Shown here: one piece after another, positions 27,669-35,406 of the stretch
How positions within the stretch are numbered: position 1 is the stretch's first letter
Layout of the letters: each line of letters opens with the position of its first letter
Source of the DNA: Bilifractor porci
Lineage (GTDB): Bacteria > Bacillota > Clostridia > Lachnospirales > Lachnospiraceae
Direction of reading: 5' to 3'
NCBI RefSeq assembly: GCF_009696005.1
Contig: NZ_VUMV01000003.1
Location: 124,001-188,000 of the forward strand
Length of the DNA stretch: 64,000 nucleotides
The notes under the pieces: generated by a model
What the model saw: only the letters and a program-made list of their open reading frames with translations
The model's database searches: none
What the model was told of the DNA's origin: nothing
Translations under genes and position numbers: made by a program

Positions 27669-28124
27669 TTATTTCCCCCACAGCATTTTTTTCAGTCTGT
27701 CCATGACACGGATGGTCTCGTTCCTGCTCCGGATCGCGCACATGATGGTGTTATCCCCCGCAATGCAGCCCACAATCTCGCTGATGTTCATTTCGTCCAG
27801 CGCGGCGGCGGCAGCCATTGCCATGCCTGAGACTGTCTTGATAACCAGAATATTTTCCGCCGTGTCAATGGAGAGGACCGCATCCTTAAGAACCCGGACA
27901 TACCTTCCCGCGGAATCCATGGCCTGATTCTGGAGAAGCGCATAGCGCATTTTCCCGCTCTCCCCCTCGGTCTTCGTCAGCTTCAGCTCCCGGATATCTC
28001 TGGAAACCGTTGCCTGCGTGACCTGGTACCCCGCCTTCTGCAGACGGTCGGCCAATTCTTCCTGCGTGTCAATTTCATATTCATGGATCAGTTTCAGAAT
28101 TTCCGCCTGTCGTTCCAGCTTCAT
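27669..28124 (-). CDS. argR: arginine repressor ArgR/AhrC
   Basis: A 151-residue arginine-dependent regulator of arginine synthesis and catabolism. It has the N-terminal winged helix (TQEELADRLQKAGYQVTQAT, SRDIRELKL) and the C-terminal hexamerisation/arginine-binding domain (GCIAGDNTIMCAIRS, including the Asp that contacts arginine). ATG 28124 follows AAGGA; the longer in-frame start at 28190 runs back into nadK and lacks support. Location between nadK and recN is conserved. Confidence 0.96.
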   Translation of the reverse strand: MKLERQAEILKLIHEYEIDTQEELADRLQKAGYQVTQATVSRDIRELKLTKTEGESGKMRYALLQNQAMDSAGRYVRVLKDAVLSIDTAENILVIKTVSGMAMAAAAALDEMNISEIVGCIAGDNTIMCAIRSRNETIRVMDRLKKMLWGK

Positions 28125-28143
28125 TTTTCTTTCCTTTTCCTTT

Positions 28144-29004
28144 TCAGATGGCCTGGAGTTTTCTCCTGAGAATGTCCAGAAAGCTGTCATTCCGGGTCTT
28201 TACAATCAGCACATCCTGATCCGCCCTGCGGATTTCCACATAATCCCCGGTATCCATTCCCTGCCTGTCTCCGCCGTCAAAGTATGCCATGGCGTGTTCT
28301 GTGGTCTGGTCTCTTCCGTTATTGACCCGGACCGTGATCCTGCTTTCCGGGGGCAGCACAATTCCTCTTGTGTTCAGGGTATGCGGTGCCAGAGGCGTAA
28401 CCAGAAACAGGGCGGCCTCCGGAGCGATAATCGGTCCGCCCGCGGAAAGAGAATACCCTGTGGATCCGGTGGGAGTGGCAATAATCAGTCCGTCCGCCCG
28501 ATAGGTATTCAGGTAGGCCCCGTTCACAAGCAGATCCATGCTGATCAGGTGCATGCCGTCCTTCCTCCCGATAACTACGTCATTCAGCGCCCGCTTTGTG
28601 CGCATCAGGCGGCCGGCATTGTACACATCCCCCCGCAGCATCATCCTGTGCTCAATCTGATAGGTATCCTGCAGAAGGGCATTCAGAGCCGGAAGCATGG
28701 TTGTCTGATCCGTCTCCGCCAGAAAACCCAGATGGCCGGTATTGATTCCCAGAATAGGGATCTGCCGCTCGACGATATCACCGGCGGCGCGCATCAGTGT
28801 GCCGTCTCCGCCAAGAACAATCACGCATTCCGTATCCGCCGGAATTTTATCCGGATCGGTGTAGCGGTAATCCACTTCCGGATTCTGGTTTTTCGGCCTG
28901 ACGGTACAGACCGCCCCGTGATTTGTCAGATATTCCATCACCTGGCTTGTCACCAAAAGATCCGGATCCTTGGGAAAATTTGTCACAATGTAAAAATGCT
29001 TCAT
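28144..29004 (-). CDS. nadK: NAD kinase
   Basis: This kinase phosphorylates NAD to NADP. The 286-residue protein carries the GGDGT motif (65-69), a later ALNDVVI segment and the GSTGYSLSAGGPI substrate loop. No clear Shine-Dalgarno sequence precedes ATG 29004, so translation may be coupled to tlyA, which ends 13 bp upstream. Confidence 0.96.
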   Translation of the reverse strand: MKHFYIVTNFPKDPDLLVTSQVMEYLTNHGAVCTVRPKNQNPEVDYRYTDPDKIPADTECVIVLGGDGTLMRAAGDIVERQIPILGINTGHLGFLAETDQTTMLPALNALLQDTYQIEHRMMLRGDVYNAGRLMRTKRALNDVVIGRKDGMHLISMDLLVNGAYLNTYRADGLIIATPTGSTGYSLSAGGPIIAPEAALFLVTPLAPHTLNTRGIVLPPESRITVRVNNGRDQTTEHAMAYFDGGDRQGMDTGDYVEIRRADQDVLIVKTRNDSFLDILRRKLQAI

Positions 29005-29017
29005 CTTATCTGTACCG

Positions 29018-29857
29018 TCAGTCCAGAGCCTTATGCGCCCCTGCTACTACCTCTCTTATTTTCTCTTCGTCCACGGAATCCGGAAGTCCGGTCTCCGGAT
29101 TTCCTGTCTTTCTGCTGTAAAGAAGGTATTCGATATTTCCCTCCGGCCCCTTCACCGGAGAAAAATCCAGACCGGAAGGAAAAAGTCCGATCTCCCGCGC
29201 AAAACTCACAACCAGGCCGATGACCTCCCTGTGAACTGCCGGATCCCGCACCACGCCTTTTTTTCCGACCTTTTCTCTGCCGGCCTCGAACTGGGGCTTA
29301 ATCAGCGTGACCAGTTCCCCCTCTGCATCCATCAGCTCTTTCACAGGACCCAGCACCTTGGTCAGCGATATGAAAGAAACATCAACCGAAACAAAAGAAG
29401 GAGGCTCGGCGATATCGGAGGGAACCACATAGCGGATGTTCGTCCGCTCCATGCAGACCACCCGGCTGTCCTCCCGAAGTTTCCAGTCCAGCTGGCCGTG
29501 CCCCACATCCACGGCATAGACCTTCGCGGCGCCATTCTGAAGCATGCAGTCCGTAAATCCGCCCGTGGAGCTTCCCACGTCCATGCAGACCCGGCCGGAC
29601 AGCTGCAGGCCAAAGCATTTCACGGCCTTGTCCAGTTTCAGCCCGCCCCGGCTGACAAACGGAAACGGCTTGCTGTTTTTCAGCGTAACCGTCGAGCCGG
29701 CCGGGAAGGTGCTTCCCGCCTTATCCTCCCGCTGCCCGTTGACCAGAACCTCTCCGGCCATAATCAGCACTTTTGCTTTTTCTCTGGAAGGCGCCAGTCC
29801 GTTCTGCACCAGCAGCACATCCAGTCTCTCCTTCTGCTCCTTTGGTTCCTTTGCCAA
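29018..29857 (-). CDS. tlyA: TlyA family rRNA 2'-O-methyltransferase
   Basis: TlyA proteins combine an S4 RNA-binding domain (about 10-60, RLDVLLVQNGLAPSREKAK) with an FtsJ-like methyltransferase (DVGSSTGGFT at 93-102). In mycobacteria they methylate 16S C1409 and 23S C1920; in Firmicutes the same cluster position (yqxC) is usual but activity is less studied. The start is TTG at 29857 with GGAGG six bases upstream, giving 279 residues, the usual length. In-frame starts further upstream read through the ispA-end duplication. dxs, which usually lies between ispA and tlyA, is absent. Confidence 0.92.
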   Translation of the reverse strand: MAKEPKEQKERLDVLLVQNGLAPSREKAKVLIMAGEVLVNGQREDKAGSTFPAGSTVTLKNSKPFPFVSRGGLKLDKAVKCFGLQLSGRVCMDVGSSTGGFTDCMLQNGAAKVYAVDVGHGQLDWKLREDSRVVCMERTNIRYVVPSDIAEPPSFVSVDVSFISLTKVLGPVKELMDAEGELVTLIKPQFEAGREKVGKKGVVRDPAVHREVIGLVVSFAREIGLFPSGLDFSPVKGPEGNIEYLLYSRKTGNPETGLPDSVDEEKIREVVAGAHKALD

Positions 29858-29896
29858 TGCAATCCTCCATCTGTTTTTTGTCCCGCTGTTTTTCAC

Positions 29897-29953
29897 CCAG
29901 CCGCGCTCATTTTTTCCTTCCGCCAGCCGCACTCACTTTTTTCTTTCTGCCAG
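29897..29953. repeat. tandem duplication of the ispA 3' end
   Basis: Two adjacent copies, 29901-29926 and 29927-29953, each CCGC(G/A)CTCA, a T-run and a (C/T)-variant ending in GCCAG. The right copy contains the last codons and TGA of ispA; the left copy, just beyond the stop, carries an equivalent TGA. Differences are three substitutions and one single-base insertion. Confidence 0.85.
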
Positions 29954-30832
29954 AGACAGCAGGAAATTCCGCAGAAACGAGGTGTCCCCCTGCAGTCCCT
30001 GCAGCGCCTGCAGGGACAGTCCCGTAAGTCTGCGCACCTCTGCCTCTGCCCCGTCCTCGCCAAACAATGTCACATAGGTTGTCTTATGGTTTTTTATGTC
30101 CGAGCCCGCAGGCTTGCCGATATCCTCCGTTTTTCCGGTGACGTCTAGAATATCATCCCGGATCTGGAACGCCAGCCCGGCATTTCTTCCGACTCTTTCC
30201 ATGACCGCCGTCTGCTCCGGACCGGCGCCCGCAAGAACGGCGCCGATCATCAGCGAAGCCTCCAGCAGGGCAGACGTCTTCCGCAGATAAATATCATCCA
30301 GCGCCTCTTTGTCCAGGGTGAACACCTCGTTTTTTTCATTTTCCACGTCCACGCTCTGTCCGCCCAGCATTCCCCGGTATCCGGTTTTTTCTGCCAGAAT
30401 CCGCAGAGCCTCTGCCGTTCTCTCCGGATCCGCCCCCGGAATCCCGAATGCCTTCAGCGCCGTCTCATAGGCATAATTCAGAAGAGCGTCTCCCGCAAGA
30501 AGCCCAAGCGCTTCCCCATACTTTGCGTGTGTGGTGGGCTTCCCCCGGCGGATGGCGTCGTTATCAATCGCCGGAAGGTCGTCATGGATCAGGGAATGGG
30601 TGTGAACCATCTCGATTGCCGCCATAAACGGCCGGACGGTCTCGCCGGTGCCCCCGTACAGCTTCCACGCCTCCCACATTAAAACCGGACGGATTCTTTT
30701 CCCTCCGGCTGTCATGCTGTAATTCATCGCCTCTGTAAGACGCTCCGGTTTTTCTCCGGACTGGGGAAGATACTGCCGGATAACCGCGTCCGCGCGGGAA
30801 GTCCGTTCTTTCAGTTCCTCGCTAAAATTCAT
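29933..30832 (-). CDS. ispA: polyprenyl (geranyl/farnesyl) diphosphate synthase
   Basis: A short-chain prenyltransferase of 299 residues that condenses isopentenyl diphosphate with allylic primers for isoprenoid carriers and quinones. The first Asp-rich motif is DDLPAIDND (84-92), the second is DDILD near 215-220, and GGKRIRP (43-49) lies before them. ATG 30832 with GGAG six bases upstream is preferred over 30844. The gene overlaps the end of xseB by 11 bp, a common arrangement. Confidence 0.94.
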   Translation of the reverse strand: MNFSEELKERTSRADAVIRQYLPQSGEKPERLTEAMNYSMTAGGKRIRPVLMWEAWKLYGGTGETVRPFMAAIEMVHTHSLIHDDLPAIDNDAIRRGKPTTHAKYGEALGLLAGDALLNYAYETALKAFGIPGADPERTAEALRILAEKTGYRGMLGGQSVDVENEKNEVFTLDKEALDDIYLRKTSALLEASLMIGAVLAGAGPEQTAVMERVGRNAGLAFQIRDDILDVTGKTEDIGKPAGSDIKNHKTTYVTLFGEDGAEAEVRRLTGLSLQALQGLQGDTSFLRNFLLSLAERKK

Positions 30833-31043
30833 TGATCTCTCCATCCTCGGTAATCTGAAGCATCTTTTTTTCCACCGTATCTATTTTTTCCTTGCAGCTT
30901 GTCAGAAGATCCATCCCCCGCTTGTAAAGAGAAAAGGATTCCTCCAGCGGGATATCTCTGTCCTCCAGCCGCTCTACCAGCCTGTCCAGCTCCGCGAAGG
31001 ATTCCTCCAGCGTCAGCTGTTCTTCTTTGTTCTGTCCGTCCAT
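30822..31043 (-). CDS. xseB: exodeoxyribonuclease VII small subunit
   Basis: A 73-residue, highly charged helical protein typical of XseB: LTLEESFAELDRLVERLED, then the PLEESFSLYKRGMDLL segment. It partners XseA in degrading single-stranded DNA. AGGAG lies 8 bases before ATG 31043. A 97-bp gap separates it from xseA, with no separate promoter evident. Confidence 0.95.
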   Translation of the reverse strand: MDGQNKEEQLTLEESFAELDRLVERLEDRDIPLEESFSLYKRGMDLLTSCKEKIDTVEKKMLQITEDGEINEF

Positions 31044-31140
31044 CGCATTTTCTCCTGTGAGTGCCTGACCGCAAGCCCTGCCGTCCGTTCCGGATGAGGT
31101 CCGATACCTGTGAAGCCCTTTTGCCGGCGGGTCTGACGGT

Positions 31141-32484
31141 TTATATGACTTTCTTCTTCTCTATCTCGGTTACCGTCCCATGTATCACACCGTCCCGCAC
31201 CGTGACATGAAGCATATCACCTGGCTTTACGCGGGCAACACTGGAAATGTTTTTTCCGTTTTTATCGGATGTGTAGGAATATCCCTGGCTCAGCTTCCGC
31301 ACCGGCGATAGCCCTTCCATCCGCTCTGCCAGAATCTGAAGCCTGTGCCTGCTCCGCTCCAGTAATCGCTCCGGTCTTCCGCGCATTTTTTCCTGATAGA
31401 TCCGCAGGGTCTGTTTTTTCTCCCGGATAATACGCTCCGGCTGCGCCCGGAGCTGTTCCGCCGTTCTGCGAAGCCTCTCTTTCCTGTCCTCCAGAATCCG
31501 CCTCTCTCCAGACTGCAGCGAATCCTCCAGATCCGCCAGCCGCTGCCGCTTTTCCCTGATCTGATGCGCCGGGCTGACCAACCGAAGCCGCGCCGAGATC
31601 TGCGACGTATGCTCTCTCCCGCCCCGGATCTTTTCTTTCATATCCGCCGTCAGGCGCTGCCTGTACTGCTCCAGTCTCCGGAGAACACCGGCAACATCCG
31701 CTACCGCCAGCTCCGCCCCCGCAGAGGGCGTAGGCGCCCGCAGGTCTGCGGCAAAATCCGCGATTGTGGTATCTGTCTCATGTCCCACCGCAGAGATGAC
31801 AGGTGTCCGGCAATTATAGATCGCCCAGGCGACCTCCTCTTCGTTAAACGCCCAAAGATCCTCGATCGAGCCTCCGCCTCTGCCTACAATAATGCAGTCC
31901 AGTCCCAGCTGGTCCAGAACCTGGATCCCGGTGGCAATACTGTGCGCGGCGCCTTCTCCCTGCACCTGTGCCGGATATAAAAATAATTGAATATAGGGAT
32001 TTCTCCGCAGAGAAATGTTGCGGATATCCTGAACAGCGGCCCCCGTAGGCGCCGTGACAATGCCAAGCTGCCTGACGTAGCCGGGAATCGGCTTTTTACG
32101 CGCCGGATCGAACAGACCCTTTTTCTCCAGCTCCGCTTTCAGCGCCAGGAAGCGCTCGTACAGCACCCCGGCACCCTGCAGCATAATTTTTTTTGCGTAG
32201 AGCTGATACCTTCCGTCGCGGATATACGTATCCACAGAGCCCGTTACAACAACCCGGTCCCCGTCCTTCATGGAAAAGCCGAGCCCTTTCCGGTCTCCCG
32301 CGAACATCACACAGGACAGCGCAGATCTCTCATCCTTCAGTGTAAAATAGATATGCCCGGAGGAATGATATTTGCAGTTACTGATCTCCCCGCTGACAGA
32401 AATGCGGCGGAGCAGATAATCGGCGGAAAACATGTTCCGGATGTAACTGTTCACCTGTTCTACGCTGTACACACGTTCTTTCAC
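31141..32484 (-). CDS. xseA: exodeoxyribonuclease VII large subunit
   Basis: The catalytic subunit of ExoVII, 447 residues. It has an N-terminal OB fold (VSGEISNCKYHSSGHIYFTLKD region), the catalytic domain (GRGGGSIEDLWAFNEE, VGHETD, DLRAPTPSAGAE) and a long coiled-coil C terminus. The start is GTG 32484, nine bases after GGAG, 6 bp beyond nusB. Confidence 0.96.
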   Translation of the reverse strand: MKERVYSVEQVNSYIRNMFSADYLLRRISVSGEISNCKYHSSGHIYFTLKDERSALSCVMFAGDRKGLGFSMKDGDRVVVTGSVDTYIRDGRYQLYAKKIMLQGAGVLYERFLALKAELEKKGLFDPARKKPIPGYVRQLGIVTAPTGAAVQDIRNISLRRNPYIQLFLYPAQVQGEGAAHSIATGIQVLDQLGLDCIIVGRGGGSIEDLWAFNEEEVAWAIYNCRTPVISAVGHETDTTIADFAADLRAPTPSAGAELAVADVAGVLRRLEQYRQRLTADMKEKIRGGREHTSQISARLRLVSPAHQIREKRQRLADLEDSLQSGERRILEDRKERLRRTAEQLRAQPERIIREKKQTLRIYQEKMRGRPERLLERSRHRLQILAERMEGLSPVRKLSQGYSYTSDKNGKNISSVARVKPGDMLHVTVRDGVIHGTVTEIEKKKVI

Positions 32485-32490
32485 AACTGC

Positions 32491-32994
32491 TTACTCCGAT
32501 GCTCCGGATTCCTTCTGATGCTCCGCGGCTTCCGATGTCCCGGGCTCCGCTTCTTCTTCCGAACCGGCTCTGGCTATTTTCCCCAGAATCCCATTAATAA
32601 AGGAAGGGGATTCTGCCCCGCCGTAATGCTTGGCCAGCTCTACGGCCTCATTGATTGCGACCCCGGTGGGAACCGTGTCGTCATATTTCATCTCGTAGAC
32701 CGCCAGCCGCAGAATGGAAAGATCCACCTTCGCCATACGGCTTGTCTTCCAGCCGCGGGACGTCTGGTTCAGCAGCGTGTCTATTTCAGGAATGTGCTTC
32801 ATAATGCCGCCAAGTTTTTCCGTAACCGCGGCCTCATCCTCTGCCGTGACAGATTCCGAATAGGGAACCTCTTCCCGTCCTTCCTTCAGACCGTCCAGAT
32901 ACAAAGCGGCCTGTTCCTTCATTTCCTCTTCTGTATTAAACTGCCGCATAAAAAGAATACGGAATACGGTTTCTCTTAATTCGCTGCGTTTCAT
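32491..32994 (-). CDS. nusB: transcription antitermination factor NusB
   Basis: NusB binds boxA RNA with S10 and supports rRNA antitermination. The 167-residue protein begins [16 protein letters not shown] and contains the conserved [21 protein letters not shown] and [11 protein letters not shown] blocks. An acidic tail of about 25 residues follows the conserved core. AGGAG lies 5 bases before ATG, 11 bp after asp23. Confidence 0.95.
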   Translation of the reverse strand: MKRSELRETVFRILFMRQFNTEEEMKEQAALYLDGLKEGREEVPYSESVTAEDEAAVTEKLGGIMKHIPEIDTLLNQTSRGWKTSRMAKVDLSILRLAVYEMKYDDTVPTGVAINEAVELAKHYGGAESPSFINGILGKIARAGSEEEAEPGTSEAAEHQKESGASE

Positions 32995-33005
32995 AGATTC
33001 TCCTG

Positions 33006-33401
33006 TTACTGTGCCGCAACGTCGGCGACACTGACATTCACCTCACGTACACCAAGCCCGGTCATCGTCTCCAGTGTGTTCTTAACCTTTTCCTGCACCT
33101 TGCGGGTTGTCTCCGGAATACTGTAAGCGTACTGCATAAGGATAACCATGCTGACAGTGATCTCCTTATCCTCCACCCGTATCTTGATTCCTCTTGACAG
33201 GGCCCTGCTTCCGGCCCGCGCCGCTTTTTCATGGGTAATATTTCCAATAATAGAGGCAACGCCTTCTACTTCCGTGGCCGCCAGCGCCGCAATGGTGCTG
33301 ATGACCTCGTCCGCGATTTCCACTGTGCCTGTGGTATGATCATCGTAAATCGTATATGAATTTTTGGAATTTTTTTCGTTCTTCGATGCTTTCTGTGCCA
33401 T
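33006..33401 (-). CDS. Asp23/Gls24 family envelope stress response protein
   Basis: A 131-residue Asp23 (DUF322) protein, the first gene of the nusB-xseA-ispA operon as in many Firmicutes (yqhY in Bacillus). The conserved core reads [22 protein letters not shown], then [21 protein letters not shown] and the VNVSVADV end. YqhY has been tied to lipid metabolism and cell-surface stress; the role here is inferred. ATG 33401 follows AGGAGG by 5 bases, and a longer upstream reading frame crosses the promoter. Confidence 0.93.
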   Translation of the reverse strand: MAQKASKNEKNSKNSYTIYDDHTTGTVEIADEVISTIAALAATEVEGVASIIGNITHEKAARAGSRALSRGIKIRVEDKEITVSMVILMQYAYSIPETTRKVQEKVKNTLETMTGLGVREVNVSVADVAAQ

Positions 33402-33435
33402 AATGCCCTCCTGACCTTCTGGAGCTTTTGCCGCT

Positions 33436-33444
33436 ATTATAGCA
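33436..33444 (-). promoter_or_regulatory. extended -10 promoter of asp23-nusB-...-recN operon
   Basis: TGCTATAAT on the minus strand (a consensus -10 at 33436-33441 with TGn extension). The -35 region is T-rich but not a clear match. It is divergent from the prfC promoter about 45 bp away. Confidence 0.7.
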
Positions 33445-33484
33445 AATATCCTTTTCAAATAAAAGAGCGGCTTTGCCGTAGTCA

Positions 33485-33514
33485 TTGACGGAAAAAAGCC
33501 CTCTGTGCTATAGT
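33485..33514 (+). promoter_or_regulatory. predicted prfC promoter
   Basis: TTGACG (33485-33490), 18 bp, TATAGT (33509-33514) preceded by TGC, an extended -10, on the plus strand. Confidence 0.75.
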
Positions 33515-33587
33515 AAATTTCCGTGCAAAGAGTATGATTATGATACCTTTTTATCAATTTCATCAATTCAAATCAGAGGAGGCACAC

Positions 33588-35180
33588 GTGGCTGATTATT
33601 CCAGGGAAATTGAGCGGCGGCGGACGTTCGCCATTATCTCGCATCCGGATGCCGGAAAAACAACATTGACTGAAAAATTTCTGCTTTACGGAGGGGTACT
33701 GAACCAGGCCGGTTCCGTAAAGGGGAAGGCAACTGCCCGCCACGCGGTTTCCGACTGGATGGAAATTGAAAAACAGAGAGGTATTTCTGTCACCTCCTCG
33801 GTGCTCCAGTTTTTGTATGACGGGTACTGCATCAATATTCTGGATACACCCGGACACCAGGACTTCTCCGAGGACACCTACCGAACCCTGATGGCGGCGG
33901 ATTCCGCCGTTATGGTCATCGACGGCGGCAAGGGTGTGGAGGCTCAGACAAGAAAACTGTTCAAGGTCTGCGCTATGCGCCATATTCCTATCTTTACCTT
34001 TATTAATAAGCTGGACCGGGACGCAAGAGACACCTTTGATCTGGTGGATGAGATTGAAAAGGAACTGGGAATTCCCACCTGCCCCGTCAACTGGCCAATC
34101 GGATCCGGAAAGAACTTCCGCGGGGTTTATGACCGCAATACCCGGCGGGTTCTCACCTTCCGCGACACACTAAAGGGAACCAAAGAAGGAATTGAGGAAG
34201 AGATCGATCTGAACGACCCGCACCTGCTGGACGTCATCACCGAAGACCAGAAGGCCCAGCTGGAGGAAGAAATTGAGCTTCTGGACGGGGCATCCGTGGA
34301 ATTCGATCAGTCTAAAGTAGACAAAGGCGAGCTCTCTCCTGTTTTCTTCGGGTCGGCACTGACCAATTTCGGCGTGGAAACCTTCCTGCAGCACTTCCTG
34401 AAAATGACCAGTTCTCCCCTTCCCCGGATGGCGGACTGCGGACTGATCAACCCGGCGGACCCGGATTTTTCCGCCTTTGTGTTTAAGATTCAGGCCAATA
34501 TGAATAAAAACCACCGGGACAGAATCGCCTTTATGCGGATCTGCTCCGGAAAATTTGACGCCGACAAAGAAGTCTACCATGTACAGGGCGACAGAAAAAT
34601 GCGGCTCCTGCAGCCCCAGCAGATGATGGCCGACGACAGACATGTAGTATCGGAGGCATATGCCGGCGATATTATCGGCGTTTTCGATCCCGGGCTCTTT
34701 TCCATCGGCGACACCGTTTGTGCCCCCGGAAAAAAATTCCGCTTTGAGGGAATTCCGACCTTTGCGCCGGAGCATTTTGCCCGTGTAGCGCTTCTGGATT
34801 CCATGAAACGGAAACAGTTTGTAAAGGGGATCGAGCAGATCGCGCAGGAAGGGGCCATCCAGATCTTCCGGGAAAACAGCGGCGGCATGGAGGAGATCAT
34901 TGTGGGCGTTGTCGGCGTCCTGCAGTTTGACGTTCTGAAATTCCGGCTGGAAAACGAGTACAACGTGGATATCCGCCTGGATATGCTGCCCTACGAGTAC
35001 ATCCGCTGGATCGTGAACAAGGACGAGGTAGATTTGGATCACCTGGTGGGAACCAGTGATATGAAGAAGGTTGTGGACATGAAGGGAAATCCGCTGCTGC
35101 TGTTTGTCAACTCCTGGAGCGTCGGGATGGTACTCGACCGCAACGAGGGACTGCAGCTGGAGGAATTTTCAAGGAACTGA
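33588..35180 (+). CDS. prfC: peptide chain release factor 3
   Basis: RF3 is a translational GTPase that recycles RF1/RF2 after termination. The 530-residue protein has G1 SHPDAGKTT near the N terminus, G3 DTPGHQDFSEDTYRTL, G4 NKLDRDARD, then the EF-G-like domains 2 and 3. The GTG at 33588 follows GAGGAGG by 5 bases and gives the conserved ADYSREIERRRTFAIISHPDAGK-like start; an ATG at 33534 has no ribosome site. Monocistronic, with its own promoter and a strong terminator at 35222-35260. Confidence 0.96.
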   Translation: MADYSREIERRRTFAIISHPDAGKTTLTEKFLLYGGVLNQAGSVKGKATARHAVSDWMEIEKQRGISVTSSVLQFLYDGYCINILDTPGHQDFSEDTYRTLMAADSAVMVIDGGKGVEAQTRKLFKVCAMRHIPIFTFINKLDRDARDTFDLVDEIEKELGIPTCPVNWPIGSGKNFRGVYDRNTRRVLTFRDTLKGTKEGIEEEIDLNDPHLLDVITEDQKAQLEEEIELLDGASVEFDQSKVDKGELSPVFFGSALTNFGVETFLQHFLKMTSSPLPRMADCGLINPADPDFSAFVFKIQANMNKNHRDRIAFMRICSGKFDADKEVYHVQGDRKMRLLQPQQMMADDRHVVSEAYAGDIIGVFDPGLFSIGDTVCAPGKKFRFEGIPTFAPEHFARVALLDSMKRKQFVKGIEQIAQEGAIQIFRENSGGMEEIIVGVVGVLQFDVLKFRLENEYNVDIRLDMLPYEYIRWIVNKDEVDLDHLVGTSDMKKVVDMKGNPLLLFVNSWSVGMVLDRNEGLQLEEFSRN

Positions 35181-35221
35181 GACACGTAACTTGTAAAACG
35201 ATGATATTTCCGTATCAGATC

Positions 35222-35260
35222 GAGACGCAAAAAGAAACGTATTTTTTTGCGTCTCTTTTT
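35222..35260 (+). terminator. prfC terminator
   Basis: GAGACGCAAAAA and TTTTTTGCGTCTC arms followed by TTTTT, 41 bp after the prfC stop. Confidence 0.9.
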
Positions 35261-35301
35261 GCGTCTTATTTTGCATCGTAATTTATATTTTCGTTTCAGT
35301 G

Positions 35302-35359
35302 CAACGAGGAAAAAGCACCTGTAGAAGGGCCGTCGCAGGCATTTCAACAGGTGCTTTTT
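35302..35359 (-). terminator. terminator of the maltodextrin/glgP operon
   Basis: A 13-bp stem, AAAAAGCACCTGT (35310-35322) and ACAGGTGCTTTTT (35347-35359). On the minus strand it ends in TTTTT, about 47 bp after the glgP stop. Confidence 0.88.
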
Positions 35360-35406
35360 GTTACTGATATATTCTGAATACCGCCGGTTCCGCGCGGAGC
35401 GCAGCC

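Noticed and set aside
33534-33590. Longer RF3 starting at ATG 33534
   Set aside because: No ribosome site, unconserved leader; GTG 33588 follows GAGGAGG and gives the family N terminus.
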